DNA of 64,000 nucleotides from Mycobacterium florentinum (GCF_010730355.1 NZ_AP022576.1:5022001-5086000), one strand, 5' to 3'; counted from the stretch's first letter, positions 32,812 through 42,524 are shown. Notes: generated by a model from the letters alone, not told the origin. A program made the numbers and translations.

Positions 32812-34281
32812 ATGACCGAGCTACAAACTCCGAAAACTCTTGTCGACACCTACCAGCTCTACATCGACGGCAACTGGGTCGAGCCGGCCGACGGTCGCTA
32901 CGACGACATCTCCCCGGCCAGCGAACAGGTCATCGCCACCGCGCCCGACGCGAGCATCGCGCAGGTCGGCGACGCGATCGCGGCCGCGCGGCGTGCCTTC
33001 GACAGCGGACCGTGGGGCACGATGAGCGCCGCGCAGCGCGCCGCGTGCCTCAGTCAGCTGGGCGATGCGCTGATGAAGCACGCCGACGACTTCTTCGCGC
33101 TGTCTCAGTCGGAGTGGGGCTGCGTCGCCAACGAGCGCGTCATGCAGATCGACGGCGCCGGGTTCATGTCCATCTACGCCGCGCAGCTCGCCACCGAGCT
33201 GGCCGACCAAGAGGTCACCGGGATGGGCGCGGGAACCACCGTGCTGCGCCACGAACCGCTGGGCGTGGTGTCGGTGCTGACGCCGTGGAATTTCCCGCAC
33301 TGTCTCAACGTCATGAAGCTGAATCACGCCCTGGCCGCGGGAAACACCGTGGTGCTCAAGCCCTCACCGCTGACACCGCTGGCCGGACTTGCGCTCGCGC
33401 GGATCATCGACGAATTCACCGACATACCACCGGGTGTCGTCAACGTGGTCACTCCCTCGGGCGTCGAGGCGGCCAAGCTGCTCACCACGGATCCGCGCAT
33501 CGACATGGTCAGCTTCACCGGCAGCTCCGTCGTCGGGCGCCAGGTCATGTCCGCCGCCGGGGACACGATGAAGAGGATCTTGCTGGAGCTCGGCGGCAAG
33601 TCGGCGAGCATCGTGCTCGACGACACGGAGATCACCGACGACATGCTGCAGCAGATGCTGTTCGACGGCTGCTCGCTGCACGCCGGGCAGGCCTGCATCC
33701 TGCACAGCCGGCTGCTGCTCCCCGATTCGCTGCACGACGAGGTCGTCGATCGGCTCGCCGCACTGGCCCGGGCGGTCAAGGTCGGCGACCCCACCGATCC
33801 CGAGGTGCAGATGGGTCCGCTGATCAGCGCGGCGCAGCGCGACCGGGTCGAGGCGCACGTCGTCGGTGCGCTCAATGACGGCGCCACGCTGGTGACCGGC
33901 GGGCGTCGTCCGCCGGGACTGGACTCCGGCTTCTACTTCGAGCCGACGATTCTGACCGGCGTCGCGCCGAATTCGACTATCGCGCAAGAGGAAGTGTTCG
34001 GTCCGGTGATGACCGTGCTGCGCTACCGCGACGACGAGGACGCCGTCGCGATCGCGAACAACTCGCAGTACGGACTTTCCGGCGCCGTCTGGGGTGGCGA
34101 CGTGGATCGCGCCGTCCGCATCGCGCGCCGCATCCGCACCGGGCAGATCGCCGTCAACGGTTGCAGTCCGGGTGGCGCACCGTTCGGCGGCTTCAAACTG
34201 AGCGGACTGGGCCGGGAGGGCGGTGGCATCGGCGGGATACACCAGTACATGGAGCAGATGGCCATCGGGGTACCCGCGTGA
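32812..34281 (+). CDS. NAD(P)-dependent aldehyde dehydrogenase
   Basis: This is a 489-residue enzyme of the ALDH superfamily. Motifs: LTPWNFPHCLNVMKLNHAL (cofactor loop), LLELGGKSASIVLDD with the catalytic Glu, and the nucleophile Cys in HAGQACILHSRLLLP. The start is uncertain: ATG 32785, 32806 or 32812; the last has GTGAGG at a normal distance. It is divergent from the P450 operon and overlaps the CoA transferase by four bases (GTGA). A P450 oxidising a terminal methyl to alcohol and aldehyde, this enzyme, and a CoA transferase would give an acyl-CoA, so the three form a plausible activation route. Substrate unknown. Confidence 0.88.
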   Translation: MTELQTPKTLVDTYQLYIDGNWVEPADGRYDDISPASEQVIATAPDASIAQVGDAIAAARRAFDSGPWGTMSAAQRAACLSQLGDALMKHADDFFALSQSEWGCVANERVMQIDGAGFMSIYAAQLATELADQEVTGMGAGTTVLRHEPLGVVSVLTPWNFPHCLNVMKLNHALAAGNTVVLKPSPLTPLAGLALARIIDEFTDIPPGVVNVVTPSGVEAAKLLTTDPRIDMVSFTGSSVVGRQVMSAAGDTMKRILLELGGKSASIVLDDTEITDDMLQQMLFDGCSLHAGQACILHSRLLLPDSLHDEVVDRLAALARAVKVGDPTDPEVQMGPLISAAQRDRVEAHVVGALNDGATLVTGGRRPPGLDSGFYFEPTILTGVAPNSTIAQEEVFGPVMTVLRYRDDEDAVAIANNSQYGLSGAVWGGDVDRAVRIARRIRTGQIAVNGCSPGGAPFGGFKLSGLGREGGGIGGIHQYMEQMAIGVPA

Positions 34282-36494
34282 CGGGACCCCTCACCGGGCT
34301 CCATGTCGTCGAAATCGCTTCTGAAATCTCGGGTCCCTATGCGGCCAAGCTGCTTGTCGACCTCGGTGCCGACGTCGTCAAAATCGAGCCGCCCGACGGA
34401 GATCCGTTGCGGCAGTGGGGCCCGTTTCCGCCCGGGCGTGCCGGCCGGGAAGGCGGACTCTTCGAGTACCTCAATGCCGGCAAACGTGTTGCCGCGCTGG
34501 ACGATGCCCGTGAGCTGATCACGCACGCGCACCTGCTGGTCGAAAACTGTCTGCCCGGCACGCTGGACCTATGGGGATTCGACCGCGACACTCTGAACGA
34601 GATCAACCGGAACCTGTTGGTGCTCCGGATATCTCCCTTTGGGCAGTCCGGGCCGTGGCGAGGCCGGTCGGCCACGTCGCTGACCCTGCAGGCGGTGTCG
34701 GGTTGGGTCAGCGCCCGCGATCCCGACCGCCCGCCGGTGCAGGTGGGCGCCCGGATCTCCGAATATGTCGCGGGCGCCTATGGCGCGTTGGGCGCCTTGA
34801 CCACGCTGCGACTGCGGCCCGCTGGTCAGGTGCGGGAAGTCGACGTCTCCGAATTCGAGTCGCTGTTGTCGACGCTGCCCTATCCGATGCTGATGGCGCA
34901 GAAGATGCAAAGTCTCGGCTTGCCCAGCAACGCTCGGGGAGCCCCGATGCTGGGTGTCGTTCGCGCGGCCGACGGCTGGGTAGGGATCAACTGTCTGACG
35001 GGTCAGCACTGGCTGGACGTGTGTGCGATGCTCGGCCTGCCAGAGTTCGCCGAGCAACAGATCGCGATCATGATGGGTGGCCCGGAGCGCGCCGAATTCT
35101 ATGTTCGCGCAGAGCGTTTGCTCGCTGAGCAAACCGTCGCGGAGATCGTCGAGCTGTGTCAGGCGTTGCGCATTCCGGCCGCCCCGGTCAACGACGGCGC
35201 CACCGTGCTGGAATGTCCGCAATACGTCACACGCGAGTTCTTTGTCGATGACGGGGAATTCCGGCGCCCCGGATCGCCGTTCCGGTTCACCAAGGGGCCG
35301 GTGGGACAGCATCAACCGGCGCCCGCGCAGACGTCGGGGCCCCTTCCGTTCGCGGGACTGAAAGTCCTTGACCTGAGCACCTTCTGGGCCGGGGCCTATT
35401 TGACCTGCTACCTGGGCGCGTTCGGCGCCGACATCGTCAAGGTGGAGTCCATTCAACGGCCCGACGGTTTTCGCTACTCGGGCGCGTTTCCGTTCGAGGG
35501 CGATGACTGGTACGAGCGCAGTGGACTATGGCAGGCCACCAACCTCAATAAGAAAGATCTGACGCTGGACCTGACGTCGCCGCGGGGCCTGGAGATCGCC
35601 AAGCGGCTGGTCGCGCAGGCCGATGTTGTGGTGGAGAACTTCTCACCGCGCGTCGTCGAAAACTTCGGTCTGGACTACGAGTCCCTGGTGGCATTGAATC
35701 CCGACGTGATATTCGTCAGGATGCCAGGTTTCGGCTTGCACGGGCCTTGGCGCGATTACGTCGGTTGGGCGTTGAACTTCGAGCAGACAGCCGGGATGTC
35801 AGCAGTCACGGGATATCCCGACGGGCCGCCGTGCAACCCGCAAGGGCCCGCCGACCCGATCGTCGGCGTGCACGCAGGGGTCGCGCTGCTCGCCGCGCTC
35901 GAACATCGCACCCGTACCGGCTCAGGCCAGTTGATCGAGGTCGCCCAGATCGAGGTCGCCGCGTGTGTGACCGCCGAGCCGGTGATCGAGTATTCGATGA
36001 ATGGGGTCGTCTCGCCGCGGCAAGGCAACCGCCAGCGTGGCTACCTGCAGGGCGTCTACCCGACGGCCGCCGACGGTGCTTGGGTAGCGGTGTCGCTGCC
36101 CGACGACGGCGCGCTCGACCACGACGCGTTCGATGAGCTGGTCGCCGCCTGGACGCACCCGCAGCAGCCGGCCGACATCGTTGAAACCCTTCGTGCACAA
36201 GGTATTGCGGCCGAGCAGGTGATCACCGGCGAGCAGATGTATGACCCGGAATTCGCCGTCCAACTCGACGCGCGCGGCTTCTACGAAGAGTTCGAACATC
36301 CCATCACCGGCCCGCACCGCTATCCCGGCTGGCCATTTCGCATCACCCCCGGGCCGCGCCGCCACCACCGCAGCGCCCCACCCACCCTCGGGCAGCACAA
36401 CGCGGAAATCCTGCGCGCCCTGGGTTTGTCCGACGACGACGTGGCCGCGCTGCGGGCAGAACGGGTGATCGGCGAGCGGGTGCAGGGCGCCTAG
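34278..36494 (+). CDS. Double-length family III (CaiB/BaiF) CoA transferase
   Basis: This 738-residue protein is two CaiB domains in tandem (about 1-345 and 355-738). Each half opens with an L-x-V-x-[ED]-x-[AS] block (LTGLHVVEIASEISGP; FAGLKVLDLSTFWAG) and LG-AFGAD/ADVVK-type text. The catalytic Asp position is Asp526 in PADPIVGVHAG of the second half, but the equivalent of the first half is Glu162 in GARISEYVAGAYG. So only the second half has a normal nucleophile. GTG 34278 overlaps the ALDH stop by four bases, and the TAG stop overlaps the P450 stop on the other strand (shared CTAG). It likely loads CoA on an acid made by the P450 and ALDH. Confidence 0.87.
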   Translation: MTGPLTGLHVVEIASEISGPYAAKLLVDLGADVVKIEPPDGDPLRQWGPFPPGRAGREGGLFEYLNAGKRVAALDDARELITHAHLLVENCLPGTLDLWGFDRDTLNEINRNLLVLRISPFGQSGPWRGRSATSLTLQAVSGWVSARDPDRPPVQVGARISEYVAGAYGALGALTTLRLRPAGQVREVDVSEFESLLSTLPYPMLMAQKMQSLGLPSNARGAPMLGVVRAADGWVGINCLTGQHWLDVCAMLGLPEFAEQQIAIMMGGPERAEFYVRAERLLAEQTVAEIVELCQALRIPAAPVNDGATVLECPQYVTREFFVDDGEFRRPGSPFRFTKGPVGQHQPAPAQTSGPLPFAGLKVLDLSTFWAGAYLTCYLGAFGADIVKVESIQRPDGFRYSGAFPFEGDDWYERSGLWQATNLNKKDLTLDLTSPRGLEIAKRLVAQADVVVENFSPRVVENFGLDYESLVALNPDVIFVRMPGFGLHGPWRDYVGWALNFEQTAGMSAVTGYPDGPPCNPQGPADPIVGVHAGVALLAALEHRTRTGSGQLIEVAQIEVAACVTAEPVIEYSMNGVVSPRQGNRQRGYLQGVYPTAADGAWVAVSLPDDGALDHDAFDELVAAWTHPQQPADIVETLRAQGIAAEQVITGEQMYDPEFAVQLDARGFYEEFEHPITGPHRYPGWPFRITPGPRRHHRSAPPTLGQHNAEILRALGLSDDDVAALRAERVIGERVQGA

Positions 36495-37654
36495 CTGCCG
36501 AAGCGAACCGGCATGCGTGTCACCAGGGGCAGCATCGTGGCCGGCATCCGGTGCACCGCGCCGGCCAACTCCACATCGGGAAAGCGATCCAGCAGCTCAC
36601 CGAAGAACACCGTCGCCGTCAGGCGGGCCAATTGCGCACCGACACAGGCATGTTCACCGCAGCCGAAAGCGATGTGCGGGTTCGGGCTCCGGGTCACCCT
36701 GAATTCCTCGGAGTCGGAACCGAATACCTCCTCGTCCCGGTTGGCCGACCCGTATAGCAGCACCACCATGTCGCCCTCGGCGATCCGCTGACCGCGAATC
36801 TCGACCTCGGCCGTCGCGGTGCGGGCCATGTGTGTCACCGGGCTGGTCCAGCGCAACATCTCCTCGACGGCGCCCGCGATCTTCGCCGGATCCTCGACGA
36901 GTAGCCGGCGTTGATCGGGATGCGCGATCAACGCCTCAGTACCGAGCGCGAGCAGACTGCGGGTGGTCTCGTTACCGGATGCCAGCAGCAGAAACGAAAA
37001 GTCAAGCAGCTCTTCGTCGCTGAGTCGATGCCCGTCGGACTGCGCGTCGGAAAGCACCGAGAACAACTCGGCGTCCCGAACCGCAATCAGCTGGCGCACG
37101 CAATGGAAGAGCCGGCCGCCGGTCTCGAAGGGGTCGAGATCGGTCGCGGTCTGGGCGGTGCCGATCACGGTATCCGTCCACGCCCGGAATTGTTCCCAGT
37201 CGTCGCGCCCCACACCGAGCAGCGCGGCGATCACTCGCGCGGGCAGGGGCGCGGCGATCGTGTCGATGAAATCGTGCACGGAGCCGGGTGTAACGCCATC
37301 GAGTATCCCGCCCACGATCTCGCGGATTGTCGGTTCCAGCAGGGCGGCTTGGCGCCGGGTGAATCCGCAGTTGATCAGCGTGCGCAGCTGCCGGTGCCGC
37401 GGCGGGTCCATGAAGATGAGGCTGTTCTGCTGGACCGGATTCGGCAGGCCCGGCGCGGGAATGTTGATTCCCCTGGTGGAGGTGAACAGGGCCGGATTGG
37501 TCGACACGAAACGGATGTCGTCGTAGCGCAGCAACGCCCAGAACTTGGCGACGTCGTTCCAGCACACCGGCGCGCTCGCGCGCAGCTGCCGGTACACCGG
37601 GTATGGATCGCCCGCGTAGAAGTCGGGGGAGTGCAACGGAAACGAAGTCTGCAT
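36491..37654 (-). CDS. Cytochrome P450 (second paralog)
   Basis: This 387-residue P450 is very similar to the one at 31398-32600 (shared SPDFYAGDPYPVYRQLRAS, NDVAKFWALL, EVEIRGQRI, GSANRDEEVFGSDSEEFRVTR). The heme loop is FGCGEHACVGAQLAR and the I-helix SGNETTRS. Its ATG 37654 is preceded by GGAAGGCAGG. It is the product of a duplication in this island, now separated from its twin by ALDH and CoA transferase. It converges on the CoA transferase with overlapping stops at 36491-36494. The two may split positions or stereochemistry of one substrate. Confidence 0.9.
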   Translation of the reverse strand: MQTSFPLHSPDFYAGDPYPVYRQLRASAPVCWNDVAKFWALLRYDDIRFVSTNPALFTSTRGINIPAPGLPNPVQQNSLIFMDPPRHRQLRTLINCGFTRRQAALLEPTIREIVGGILDGVTPGSVHDFIDTIAAPLPARVIAALLGVGRDDWEQFRAWTDTVIGTAQTATDLDPFETGGRLFHCVRQLIAVRDAELFSVLSDAQSDGHRLSDEELLDFSFLLLASGNETTRSLLALGTEALIAHPDQRRLLVEDPAKIAGAVEEMLRWTSPVTHMARTATAEVEIRGQRIAEGDMVVLLYGSANRDEEVFGSDSEEFRVTRSPNPHIAFGCGEHACVGAQLARLTATVFFGELLDRFPDVELAGAVHRMPATMLPLVTRMPVRFGS

Positions 37655-37704
37655 GGCAACAGCCTGCCTTCCGTCGTCGGCACGTCGCATGCCAAGCTGC
37701 TGAC

Positions 37705-38613
37705 ATGGTCTTCGAAATCGCCCGCCCAAAACTAGAAGGAAACGTCGCTGTCGGCGAGGACCGCCAAATCGGGTTCGCCGAATTCGGTGACCCGCAGGGC
37801 CGGGCGGTGTTCTGGCTGCACGGCACACCGGGCGCCCGCCGGCAGATTCCGACCGAGGCCCGCGTCTACGCCGAGGACCACGGCATCCGGTTGATCGGCC
37901 TGGACCGCCCCGGAATCGGATCGTCGACACCGCATCTCTACCGGAACATCGCCGCCTTCGCCGACGACCTGCGCACGATTGCCGACATTCTCGGCATAGA
38001 CAAGATGGCCGTCATCGGCCTGTCCGGCGGCGGTCCGTACGCCCTCGCGTCAGCCGCGCGGCTGCCCGATCGGGTGGTGGCGGCCGGGATCCTCGGCGGC
38101 GTCGCGCCGTTCGTCGGCGACGAAGGCATCACCAGCGGCCTGATGAACCTGGGCAAGCGGGTGGCGCCGCTGTTGCGCCTGGGCGGTGACCCGTTGCGGA
38201 TCGGCGCCAGCCTGCTGGTCCGGTCGATCCGTCCGGTCGCGAACACCGCGCTGTCTCTGTACGCCGCGATATCGCCCGAAGGCGACCGGCGGCTGCTCAC
38301 CCGGCCCGAGTTCGGGGCCATGTTCCTCGACGACCTCCTCAACGGCAGCCGCAAGCAGCTGGCCGCGCCGTTCAACGACGTCGTCCTGTTCACCCAGGAC
38401 TGGGGCTTCCGGCTGGACGAGATCAAGGTCCCGGTCCGCTGGTGGCATGGCGACAGCGACCACATCGTGCCCTTTGCCCACGGCGAGCACGTGGTGGCCA
38501 AGCTGGCCGACTGCGAACTGTTCGTGCTGCCGGGCGAAAGCCACCTCGCCGGGTTGGGCCGTGGCGAAGAGATCCTCTCCACGCTGATGAAAATATGGGA
38601 TGAGCAGGCCTGA
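37705..38613 (+). CDS. Alpha/beta-fold hydrolase (Rv1191-like)
   Basis: This 302-residue hydrolase has the oxyanion HGTPGARR, the nucleophile elbow GLSGGGPYALA (Ser), an Asp in HGDSDHIVPF and His in LPGESHLAGLG. The family includes epoxide hydrolases, esterases and haloperoxidase-like enzymes; no substrate can be read. ATG 37705 is the only good in-frame start. It precedes fadD36 by 36 bases on the same strand, as in M. tuberculosis (Rv1191 and Rv1193 flank Rv1192), so they may be co-transcribed. Confidence 0.85.
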   Translation: MVFEIARPKLEGNVAVGEDRQIGFAEFGDPQGRAVFWLHGTPGARRQIPTEARVYAEDHGIRLIGLDRPGIGSSTPHLYRNIAAFADDLRTIADILGIDKMAVIGLSGGGPYALASAARLPDRVVAAGILGGVAPFVGDEGITSGLMNLGKRVAPLLRLGGDPLRIGASLLVRSIRPVANTALSLYAAISPEGDRRLLTRPEFGAMFLDDLLNGSRKQLAAPFNDVVLFTQDWGFRLDEIKVPVRWWHGDSDHIVPFAHGEHVVAKLADCELFVLPGESHLAGLGRGEEILSTLMKIWDEQA

Positions 38614-38649
38614 CGTCACCTCCCCGACGACTGTCGGTAACCTGCTGAA

Positions 38650-40071
38650 GTGCTGCTGGAATCGCTGAACCCCTCTGCCGTCACCGCCACCGACATCCCC
38701 GATGCGGTCAAGATCGACGGCACCGTATTGAGCCGCAGTGACCTGGTCGGTGGTGCGACGTCGGTGGCCGAACGCGTCGCCGGCGCGGACCGGGTTGCGG
38801 TGCTGGCCACCCCGAGCGTGTCGACCGTGCTGGCGATCACCGGCTGCCTGATCGCCGGCGTCCCGTTCGTCCCGGTGCCCTCCGATGTCGGCGCGGCCGA
38901 ACGCCGGCACATGTTGACCGACTCCGGCGCGCGGGCCTGGTTGGGCCCCGAGCCCGACGAGCTGGAGGGCTTGGCGCACATCCCGGTGCGCCTGCACGCC
39001 CGCTCCTGGCACCGCTATCCCGAGCCGGCGCCCGAGGCCACCGCCATGGTCATCTACACCTCGGGCACCACCGGAGCGCCCAAGGGTGTGGTGGTCAGCC
39101 GCCGGGCGATCGCCGCCGACATCGATGCGCTGACGCAGGCCTGGCAGTGGACACCTGACGACGTGCTGGTGCACGGGTTGCCGCTGTTCCACATCCACGG
39201 GTTGGTGCTGGGCCTGCTCGGCTCGTTGCGGGTCGGAAATCGCTTCGTACACACCGGAAAACCGACACCGGCCGGCTATGCCAAGGCCCACACGGAATCC
39301 GGCGGCACCCTGTACTTCGCGGTGCCGACGGTGTGGTCGCGGGTGGTGGGCGATCAGGCGTCCGCCGAGGCGCTGCGCTCGGCACGGCTGCTGGTGTCGG
39401 GTAGCGCGGCGCTGCCGGTGCCGGTGTTCGACCGGCTCGAGCAGCTGACCGGGCACCGGCCCATCGAACGCTACGGCGCCTCGGAGTCGTTGATCACGGT
39501 GTCGACGCGCGCCGACGGTGAGCGCCGCCCGGGCTGGGTCGGCCTGCCGCTGGCCGGGATCGAGACCAGACTGCTCGACGACGCGGGCAACTCCGTTCCG
39601 CATGACGGGGAAACCGTTGGAAAGCTTCATGTTCGGGGTCCGACCCTGTTCGACGGATACCTGAATCGGCCGGAGGCCACCGCCGAGGTTTTCGATGCCG
39701 ACGGCTGGTACCACACCGGCGATGTCGCGGTGGTCGACGCCGGGGGGATGCACCGCATCGTCGGCCGCGAATCGGTCGACCTGATCAAATCGGGCGGATA
39801 CCGCATCGGTGCGGGCGAAATCGAGACGTCGCTCCTCGGGCATCCGGGTGTGCAGGAAGCGGCCGTGGTCGGCATGCCCGACGACGACCTGGGCCAGCGC
39901 ATCGTCGCGTTCGTCGTCGGCGCGTCGGATCTCAACACCGATGAACTGATCAACTTTGTCGCCCAAGACCTTTCGATACACAAGCGGCCGCGCGAGGTGC
40001 GGCTCGTAGAAGCGTTGCCGCGCAACGCGATGGGCAAGGTCGTCAAGAAGCAGCTGCTGTCCGAGGGCTGA
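38650..40071 (+). CDS. fadD36: Acyl-CoA synthetase FadD36
   Basis: This 473-residue ANL enzyme is short because the N-terminal domain is compact. AMP-binding motif YTSGTTGAPKGVV (near residue 137), YGASES and the hinge YHTGDVAVV with a C-terminal Lys in NAMGKVVKKQL are all present, so adenylation and thioesterification should both work. GTG start at 38650. In M. tuberculosis the ortholog is Rv1193. Chain length is not predictable. Confidence 0.9.
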   Translation: MLLESLNPSAVTATDIPDAVKIDGTVLSRSDLVGGATSVAERVAGADRVAVLATPSVSTVLAITGCLIAGVPFVPVPSDVGAAERRHMLTDSGARAWLGPEPDELEGLAHIPVRLHARSWHRYPEPAPEATAMVIYTSGTTGAPKGVVVSRRAIAADIDALTQAWQWTPDDVLVHGLPLFHIHGLVLGLLGSLRVGNRFVHTGKPTPAGYAKAHTESGGTLYFAVPTVWSRVVGDQASAEALRSARLLVSGSAALPVPVFDRLEQLTGHRPIERYGASESLITVSTRADGERRPGWVGLPLAGIETRLLDDAGNSVPHDGETVGKLHVRGPTLFDGYLNRPEATAEVFDADGWYHTGDVAVVDAGGMHRIVGRESVDLIKSGGYRIGAGEIETSLLGHPGVQEAAVVGMPDDDLGQRIVAFVVGASDLNTDELINFVAQDLSIHKRPREVRLVEALPRNAMGKVVKKQLLSEG

Positions 40072-40106
40072 GCTCACGCGTTAGGCCCGCATCGACGTGG
40101 TAACCG

Positions 40107-40122
40107 ACACATCACAATGTGT
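40107..40122. promoter_or_regulatory. Operator-like inverted repeat upstream of the MHS transporter
   Basis: ACACAT (40107-40112) and ATGTGT (40117-40122) are perfect inverted arms around CACA, about 130 bases before the MHS transporter start. It may be a regulator site. Binder unknown. Confidence 0.3.
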
Positions 40123-40253
40123 GTTGTCAGCTGCCGCTTTGCGTGACACGCAGGATATTGCCAGGCTAGTCGTGCGGCGAGATTTCGCACCTTCGCCTAC
40201 CTTCGTTGGGGAACGACCGCAGGGACCACCGACGCAAAAAGGGGCACTAACGG

Positions 40254-41576
40254 ATGGGTGAGTCGATGCGTCCGGCGGGCGCTGTGACGACGATCGCGGA
40301 CCAGCCGCGCGCCACACCCATGGCGCGTGTCGCGGTCTCGTGCCTGGTCGGCTCGGCAATCGAGTTCTACGACTTCCTGATCTACGGCACCGCCGCGGCG
40401 CTGGTGTTCCCCGCCGTGTTCTTCCCGAACCTCACACCCGGCGTGGCCATGATCGCCTCGATGGGAACCTTCGCCACGGCATTCCTGTCCCGGCCCGTCG
40501 GTGCGGCCGTCTTCGGGTACTTCGGTGACCGGCTGGGCCGCAAGAAGACGCTGATCTCGACGCTGGTGATCATGGCGGTGGCCACCGTGAGCGTCGGCCT
40601 GGTGCCCAGCACCGCGTCCATCGGGATGGCGGCGCCGTTGATCCTGATGGGGCTGCGGCTGCTGCAGGGGTTCGCGGTGGGCGGCGAATGGGCCGGGTCG
40701 GCCTTGCTGAGCGCCGAATACGCGCCCGGCGGCCGACGCGGCCTGTACGGCATGTTCACCCTGCTCGGCGGTGGTGTCGCCGGAGTGCTGAGCAGCCTGA
40801 CCTTCCTCGGTGTCAACGTCACGATCGGCGAATACAGCCCCGAGTTCCTGCAGTGGGGATGGCGGATCCCCTTCCTGATCAGCGCGGCATTGATCGCGCT
40901 GGCGTTGTATGTGCGGCTCAACATCGACGAGACGCCGGTGTTCGCCGAGGAAAAAGCCCGCGACCTGGTGCCGAAAGCGCCGCTGGCCGAGGTGTTTCGC
41001 CTGCAGGGCCGCGAGATCCTGTTGGCCGCCGGCAGCGTGCTGTCCACGATGGCGTTCTGCTACATGGGCAACACCTACTTCACCATGTACGCACACACCC
41101 ACCTGGGCTATACGCGAGGCTTCATCTGGTCGGTCGGTGTGCTCAGCGGTCTGGTCAGCATCGCGAGCGTGGTGGCCTCCGCGGTGCTGTGTGATCGAGT
41201 GGGCCGGCGCCGGCTGATGCTGGTGGGCTGGGCGGCCTCGGTGCCGTGGGCGTTCGTGGTGGTCCCCTTGATCGACACCGGCAACAAGGCGTTGTATGCC
41301 GTCGCGATTGTCGGCACCTTCGCCGTCTCCGGCATCGGCAGCGGACCCGTCGGGGCTTTCATTCCCGAACTTTTCGCCACCCGCTACCGCTACAGCGGCT
41401 CGGCACTGGCGATAAACCTGGCCGGCGTGATCGGCGGGGCCCTGCCGCCGCTGATCGCGGGAACGCTGCTGGCGACTTACGGCAGCTGGTCGATCGGAGT
41501 CATGCTCGCCGCCCTCGCGTTGATCAGCCTGGTCTGCACCTATCTGCTGCCGGAGACCCGCGGCACATCGCTGTAG
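40254..41576 (+). CDS. MHS-family MFS transporter (Rv1200-like)
   Basis: This 440-residue protein has 12 membrane segments and belongs to the metabolite:H+ symporter group. Marks are SAIEFYDFLIYGTAAALVF at segment 1, FGDRLGRKKTLI after segment 2 and LLQGFAVGGEWAGSALL at segment 4. Such carriers take up organic acids. It converges on dapD with 3 bases between stops. Substrate unknown. Confidence 0.9.
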   Translation: MGESMRPAGAVTTIADQPRATPMARVAVSCLVGSAIEFYDFLIYGTAAALVFPAVFFPNLTPGVAMIASMGTFATAFLSRPVGAAVFGYFGDRLGRKKTLISTLVIMAVATVSVGLVPSTASIGMAAPLILMGLRLLQGFAVGGEWAGSALLSAEYAPGGRRGLYGMFTLLGGGVAGVLSSLTFLGVNVTIGEYSPEFLQWGWRIPFLISAALIALALYVRLNIDETPVFAEEKARDLVPKAPLAEVFRLQGREILLAAGSVLSTMAFCYMGNTYFTMYAHTHLGYTRGFIWSVGVLSGLVSIASVVASAVLCDRVGRRRLMLVGWAASVPWAFVVVPLIDTGNKALYAVAIVGTFAVSGIGSGPVGAFIPELFATRYRYSGSALAINLAGVIGGALPPLIAGTLLATYGSWSIGVMLAALALISLVCTYLLPETRGTSL

Positions 41577-41579
41577 CCG

Positions 41580-42524
41580 TTAGTTGGCGTGCAGGTCCTC
41601 GTTGAGGGCGATGCCCTGCCCGCCGCGGGCCACCACCTCCACGGCGCCGCTGACCGAATTGCGGCGGAACAACAGGTTGTTGCCGCCGGAGAGCTCCAGG
41701 GCCTTCAGCGTTTTGCCCTCTGGCGTAAGAACTTTGGTGCCCGCGGTGACATACAGGCCGGCCTCGACGACACAGTCGTCGCCCAGCGAGATGCCCAGTC
41801 CCGCGTTGGCACCGAGCAGGCACCGCTTGCCGATCGAAATGACTTCCGTGCCACCGCCGGACAGCGTGCCCATGATCGATGCGCCGCCGCCGATGTCCGA
41901 CCCGTCGCCGACCACCACGCCGCCGGAGATCCGGCCTTCCACCATCGAGGCGCCCAGCGTGCCGGCGTTGAAGTTGACGAAGCCCTCGTGCATCACGGTG
42001 GTGCCCGGCGCCAGATGCGCACCGAGGCGGACCCGGTCGGCGTCGGCGATGCGGACGCCGGTGGGCATCACGTAGTCGACCATCCGCGGGAACTTGTCGA
42101 CGCCGTAGACGGTCACCTGTCCCTTGCGGCGCAGCCGCGCGCGGACCGCCTCGAAACCCTCGACCGCGCAGGGCCCGTGATTAGTCCACACCACATTGGT
42201 CAATACCCCGAACAAGCCGCCGGCGTTCAGCCCATGCGGCGCAACCAGGCGGTGAGACAGCAAATGCAGCCGCAGGTAGGCGTCGTAGGCGTCGGCGGCC
42301 ACATCGTCGAGTGAGCCGATGACCGTGCGCACGGCCACCGTGTCGGTATTGCGGTCGTCGTCGCGTCCGACCAATGCGGCCAGCTCGGGCGGCACATCGG
42401 ACAGCGCGAGGCGCGAGGTACCGCTGGTGCCCGACTCCGTCAGTTCCGGTGCGGGGAACCACGTGTCGAGGATCGATCCGTCCGGGGCCAGTGTCGCCAG
42501 CCCGATACCTGCAGCTCCAGTCAC
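41580..42524 (-). CDS. dapD: Tetrahydrodipicolinate N-succinyltransferase DapD
   Basis: This 314-residue hexapeptide-repeat enzyme uses succinyl-CoA to make N-succinyl-2-amino-6-ketopimelate. The left-handed helix repeats run about 170-260 ([49 protein letters not shown]). The N-terminal domain and the C-terminal [21 protein letters not shown] block match Rv1201c. With DapC (2.0 kb) and DapE (43.5 kb) three steps of this essential route are in the window. GTG start. Confidence 0.94.
   Translation of the reverse strand: MTGAAGIGLATLAPDGSILDTWFPAPELTESGTSGTSRLALSDVPPELAALVGRDDDRNTDTVAVRTVIGSLDDVAADAYDAYLRLHLLSHRLVAPHGLNAGGLFGVLTNVVWTNHGPCAVEGFEAVRARLRRKGQVTVYGVDKFPRMVDYVMPTGVRIADADRVRLGAHLAPGTTVMHEGFVNFNAGTLGASMVEGRISGGVVVGDGSDIGGGASIMGTLSGGGTEVISIGKRCLLGANAGLGISLGDDCVVEAGLYVTAGTKVLTPEGKTLKALELSGGNNLLFRRNSVSGAVEVVARGGQGIALNEDLHAN

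Noticed and set aside
38050..40077. Minus-strand frame of 675 codons opposite the hydrolase and fadD36
   Set aside because: Shadow of intact plus-strand genes; composition typical of reverse-frame GC-rich noise.
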